This document shows, in pieces, positions 61,605-64,000 of a stretch of 64,000 bases of DNA (position 1 is the first letter of the stretch; each line of letters begins with the position of its first letter). Source of the DNA: Solwaraspora sp. WMMD406 (GTDB lineage Bacteria > Actinomycetota > Actinomycetes > Mycobacteriales > Micromonosporaceae). The notes under the pieces were generated by a model. It did no database searches. It was not told the DNA's origin and saw only the letters and a list, made by a program, of their open reading frames with translations. A program made the translations under genes and the position numbers. The stretch lies in the NCBI RefSeq assembly GCF_029626025.1, contig NZ_JARUBF010000001.1, forward strand, positions 6,604,001-6,668,000. Direction: 5' to 3'.

Positions 61605-63438
61605 AGTGCACCTCGATGCCGGTGTCCGTCGGCCAGTCCACGCCACGGTCGGCGGCGAAGCCCCGCACGTCGGCCGCGCCCAACCGGGCGGCGTCGGCGG
61701 TCGCGTCGTCCGGCATCCGCTGCGACTGCAACTCGGCCGCCACCCGCGCCTGGTAGTGCTCCACCTCGCGGGCCCGGACCGCGTCGTCCCAGCCGAGCAC
61801 CGTACCCATGATCTCGGCGGTCTGCTCGGCGGAGTCGTTGCCCCGGTGCGGGGTCTCGATCGAGATCCGGGTACGGCGGGTGAGCACGTCGTCGAGGTGC
61901 AGCGCCCCTTCGGCCCGCGCCGCGTACGCGATCTCGGCCGCCAGGTATTCCGGAGCGCCCGGCACCGCGCTGGCCAGCAACGGATCCTTGTCGATCATCG
62001 ACAGCACCTCGACCGCGAGGGTGCCGTAGCGCTCCAGCAGGTGCTCCAGCACCCCCGCCGGTACGCCGTGCCGGCGGGCCACGTCGGCCCGGTCCCGCCA
62101 CATCGCCGCGTACCCGTCGGCGCCGAGCAGCGGCAGGTCGGCGGTACGTGACGGCCGGGTCACGCCGAGCCGGGCCGCCGCCCGGTCCACCACGTCGGCC
62201 GCCATCACCCGGTACGTCGTGTACTTGCCGCCGGCCACCAGCAGCAGCCCCAGCATCGGCTCGACGACGGCGTGCTCACGGGACAGCCGGGACGTCGAAT
62301 CCGCCTCACCGGCCAGCAGCGGCCGCAGCCCGGCGTACACGCCTTCGATGTCACGTGGCGTCAACGGCCGGTCCAGCACGGTGTTGACCTGGTCGAGCAG
62401 GTAGCCGATGTCGCGTTCCGACGCGGCCGGGTGGGACCGGTCGAGCCGCCAGTCGGTGTCGGTGGTGCCGATGATCCAGTGCCCGCCCCACGGCAGCACG
62501 AACAGCACCGAGGTGGCGGTCCGCAGGATCAGCCCCGCCTCGCCGGTGATCGCCGAACGGGGCACCACCAGGTGCACGCCCTTCGACGCCCGTACCCGCA
62601 GACCGGGCCGGACCCCGACGTCGCCGAGCATCCGCGACACGTCGTCGCTCCACACCCCGGTGGCGGCGATCACGGTACGGGCCCGTACCTCGAACTCGGC
62701 GTCCGGATCGCCCTCGCGGGCCTCCATGTCGCGCACCCGCACCCCGGTGACCTCGCGCGCCTGGCGTAGCAGCCCGACCACCCGGGCGCTGGTCACCACG
62801 GCCGCGCCGAGACTGGCGGCGGTGCGGGCCAGGGTGATCACCAGCCGGGCGTCGTCGACCTGCCCGTCGTAGTAGCGGATCGCGCCGGAGACCACGTCCG
62901 GGCGCAGACTGGGGAAGATCCGGCGGGTGCCCTCGTGGGACAGGTGCCGGTGCAACGGCATGCCGCGACCGCCGCCGAACACCCCGGCGAACGCGTCGTA
63001 GGCGGCGACACCGGCCCCGTAGTAGGCCCGCCGCCAGGCCCGGCCGGGCAGCGACCGCAGGCCGGACGCGCCGTTCTTGGGCAGCGGAACCAGGATCGGC
63101 ACCGGCCGCACCAGGTGCGGGGCGATCCGGGTGGCCAGCAGACCGCGTTCGGTCAACGCCTCGTGGACCAGGCCGAGCTCCAGCTGCTCCAGGTAGCGCA
63201 GCCCGCCGTGGATCAGCTTGCTGGACCGGCTGGAGGTGCCGGCGGCGACGTCGCGGGCCTCGATCAGGGCGACCTTGAGGCCACGGGAGGCGGCGTCCAA
63301 GGCGGCACCGGTGCCGGTGGCACCACCGCCGATCACCAGTACGTCGAACCGCTCGCTACGCAAGCGGCGAAGGTCGGCTGCGCGGCGGGCCACGGAGAGC
63401 TGGCCGGCGGCGTACCGGGAGACGGCAGGGTCACGCAC
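61603..63438 (-). CDS. glpD: Glycerol-3-phosphate dehydrogenase (aerobic, GlpD)
   Basis: The 611-residue membrane-associated FAD enzyme oxidises sn-glycerol 3-phosphate to dihydroxyacetone phosphate and feeds electrons to quinone. It has the FAD site VLVIGGGATGTGAALDAASR, then LIEARDVAAGTSSRSSKLIH, GGLRYLEQLELGLVHEALTE and GVYAGLRPLLAG. The C-terminal DAO_C domain reads EIAYAARAEGALHLDDVLTR. The start is GTG 63438. It is not linked to glpF or glpK in this window. Confidence 0.9.
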   Translation of the reverse strand: MRDPAVSRYAAGQLSVARRAADLRRLRSERFDVLVIGGGATGTGAALDAASRGLKVALIEARDVAAGTSSRSSKLIHGGLRYLEQLELGLVHEALTERGLLATRIAPHLVRPVPILVPLPKNGASGLRSLPGRAWRRAYYGAGVAAYDAFAGVFGGGRGMPLHRHLSHEGTRRIFPSLRPDVVSGAIRYYDGQVDDARLVITLARTAASLGAAVVTSARVVGLLRQAREVTGVRVRDMEAREGDPDAEFEVRARTVIAATGVWSDDVSRMLGDVGVRPGLRVRASKGVHLVVPRSAITGEAGLILRTATSVLFVLPWGGHWIIGTTDTDWRLDRSHPAASERDIGYLLDQVNTVLDRPLTPRDIEGVYAGLRPLLAGEADSTSRLSREHAVVEPMLGLLLVAGGKYTTYRVMAADVVDRAAARLGVTRPSRTADLPLLGADGYAAMWRDRADVARRHGVPAGVLEHLLERYGTLAVEVLSMIDKDPLLASAVPGAPEYLAAEIAYAARAEGALHLDDVLTRRTRISIETPHRGNDSAEQTAEIMGTVLGWDDAVRAREVEHYQARVAAELQSQRMPDDATADAARLGAADVRGFAADRGVDWPTDTGIEVH

Positions 63439-63472
63439 CTCTCCACGGTAACCGGCCGCCTATCGTGGCGGC

Positions 63473-64000
63473 ATGACGCAGGACCCTGGCTCTCCTGGGC
63501 AGCCCGGCCAGCCGTATCCCGGCACCCCGTATCCCGGCACCCCGTACCCCGGTCAGCTGTATCCGGGCTATGCCTATCCCCCGCCGCCAGCGCCCACGCG
63601 GTCCGGTCCGTGGCCGGCCGTGGCCGCCGTGGTGATCGGGATCTTCGCGCTCGCCGTCACCGCGTTCGCGCAGGCCGGCGGCTGGTTGACCGACCAGGTA
63701 CTACTGGCCAGCGGGCTACCCACGCCGGCGCTGGTTTGGCCGCTGGTCGGACTGGGCAACGCGCTGCTGGTCGGACTGGCGGCCATGCTGCTGGCGCTGG
63801 TGCCCCGCTCGGCGTCGGTCCGGGCGACCGGCCGGGCCTGGTTGGTCGGTGCGGTCGCCCTGGGCGGGTTCGGTCTGCTGCGTGCCGTCCCGGGTGCCCG
63901 GCATGAGCTGTACCTGCTGGCGCTCGCCGTACTGGCCGCCGGTGGCGCGCTCGCCCTGCGGGCGCTGCGGCGGCGGACCGGATCGGACCCCGCCGCCGGA
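63473..64000 (+). CDS. Membrane protein with Pro/Tyr-rich N-terminus (3' end outside window)
   Basis: The frame is open for 176 codons from ATG 63473 to the window edge. The first 45 residues hold YPGTPYPGTP-type repeats (cytoplasmic, disordered), followed by at least four membrane segments (AAVVIGIFALAVTAFAQAGG; WPLVGLGNALLVGLAAMLLA; and two more to residue 168). I recognise no family. It is divergent from glpD with about 34 bases between starts. Confidence 0.75.
   Translation, partial: MTQDPGSPGQPGQPYPGTPYPGTPYPGQLYPGYAYPPPPAPTRSGPWPAVAAVVIGIFALAVTAFAQAGGWLTDQVLLASGLPTPALVWPLVGLGNALLVGLAAMLLALVPRSASVRATGRAWLVGAVALGGFGLLRAVPGARHELYLLALAVLAAGGALALRALRRRTGSDPAAG

Overview
This is a 64 kb, very GC-rich stretch with GTG starts, ATGA/GTGA stop-start overlaps and dense gene packing. 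It carries mycothiol biosynthesis (mshD), GlnR, a GlnR-mshD-pst neighbourhood and an HTH-hbhA-DUF2516 block. All of this points to an actinomycete, and I would guess Micromonosporaceae (Micromonospora/Salinispora type). It reads as chromosome. I found no rRNA, tRNA, CRISPR, phage or intact insertion sequence.

Layout. 1-16.4 kb holds housekeeping genes: a Spo0M-family protein (cut by the window edge), two CNNM/CBS proteins, an EI24/CysZ-like membrane protein, a flavin monooxygenase-like protein, the HTH-HbhA-like-DUF2516-hydrolase operon, an asparaginase II/BKACE pair, YgfZ-Fur, nitrobindin, a previously unlisted 34-residue membrane peptide, DsrE, and an ArsR-SRPBCC pair with a perfect operator palindrome over its start codon. 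16.4-24.2 kb is more variable: an OmpR-type DNA-binding protein, a giant secreted subtilase with Kelch repeats, a lamin-tail protein, a transposase scrap, a 42-bp perfect palindrome, and an AT-rich patch driving a small secreted protein of foreign-looking composition.

24.2-43.8 kb is a sulfur/thiol, nitrogen and phosphate block in the order seen around Rv0813c-Rv0820 of Mycobacterium tuberculosis: SseC-like DUF1416, CysA2-type sulfurtransferase with a cysteine-containing leader peptide, LmeA-like DUF2993, GlnR, polysaccharide deacetylase, MshD, PstBACS, then Nudix and Gfo/Idh/MocA. An arsenic operon follows (ArsR-ArsC fusion, ArsC, aquaglyceroporin, ArsC), then Pit, its PhoU-like partner and PPK2. 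PHO-box-like 11-bp repeats precede both pstS and the pit operon, so phosphate starvation probably controls both. The arsenic genes lie between the two phosphate uptake systems, which fits arsenate being a phosphate analogue.

43.9-48.6 kb holds DUF402, a DinG-type helicase, an AI-2E/PerM family protein and an orphan GroES-like protein. 48.7-54.9 kb is the most interesting accessory locus. It is a leftward operon of a TPR protein, a small EACC1-like membrane protein, a CHAT protease fused to a STAND NTPase, and a second TPR protein broken by a one-base deletion, with a divergent HTH regulator beside it. It looks like a bacterial NLR-like conflict (defence) module. 55.2-56.9 kb is a tightly overlapping three-gene operon ending in another HTH regulator. 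The window closes with PrsW, FUSC, GlcD-like, GlpD and a partial membrane protein.

All calls come from reading the sequence. No database search was run, and family names rest on recognised motifs and conserved order.
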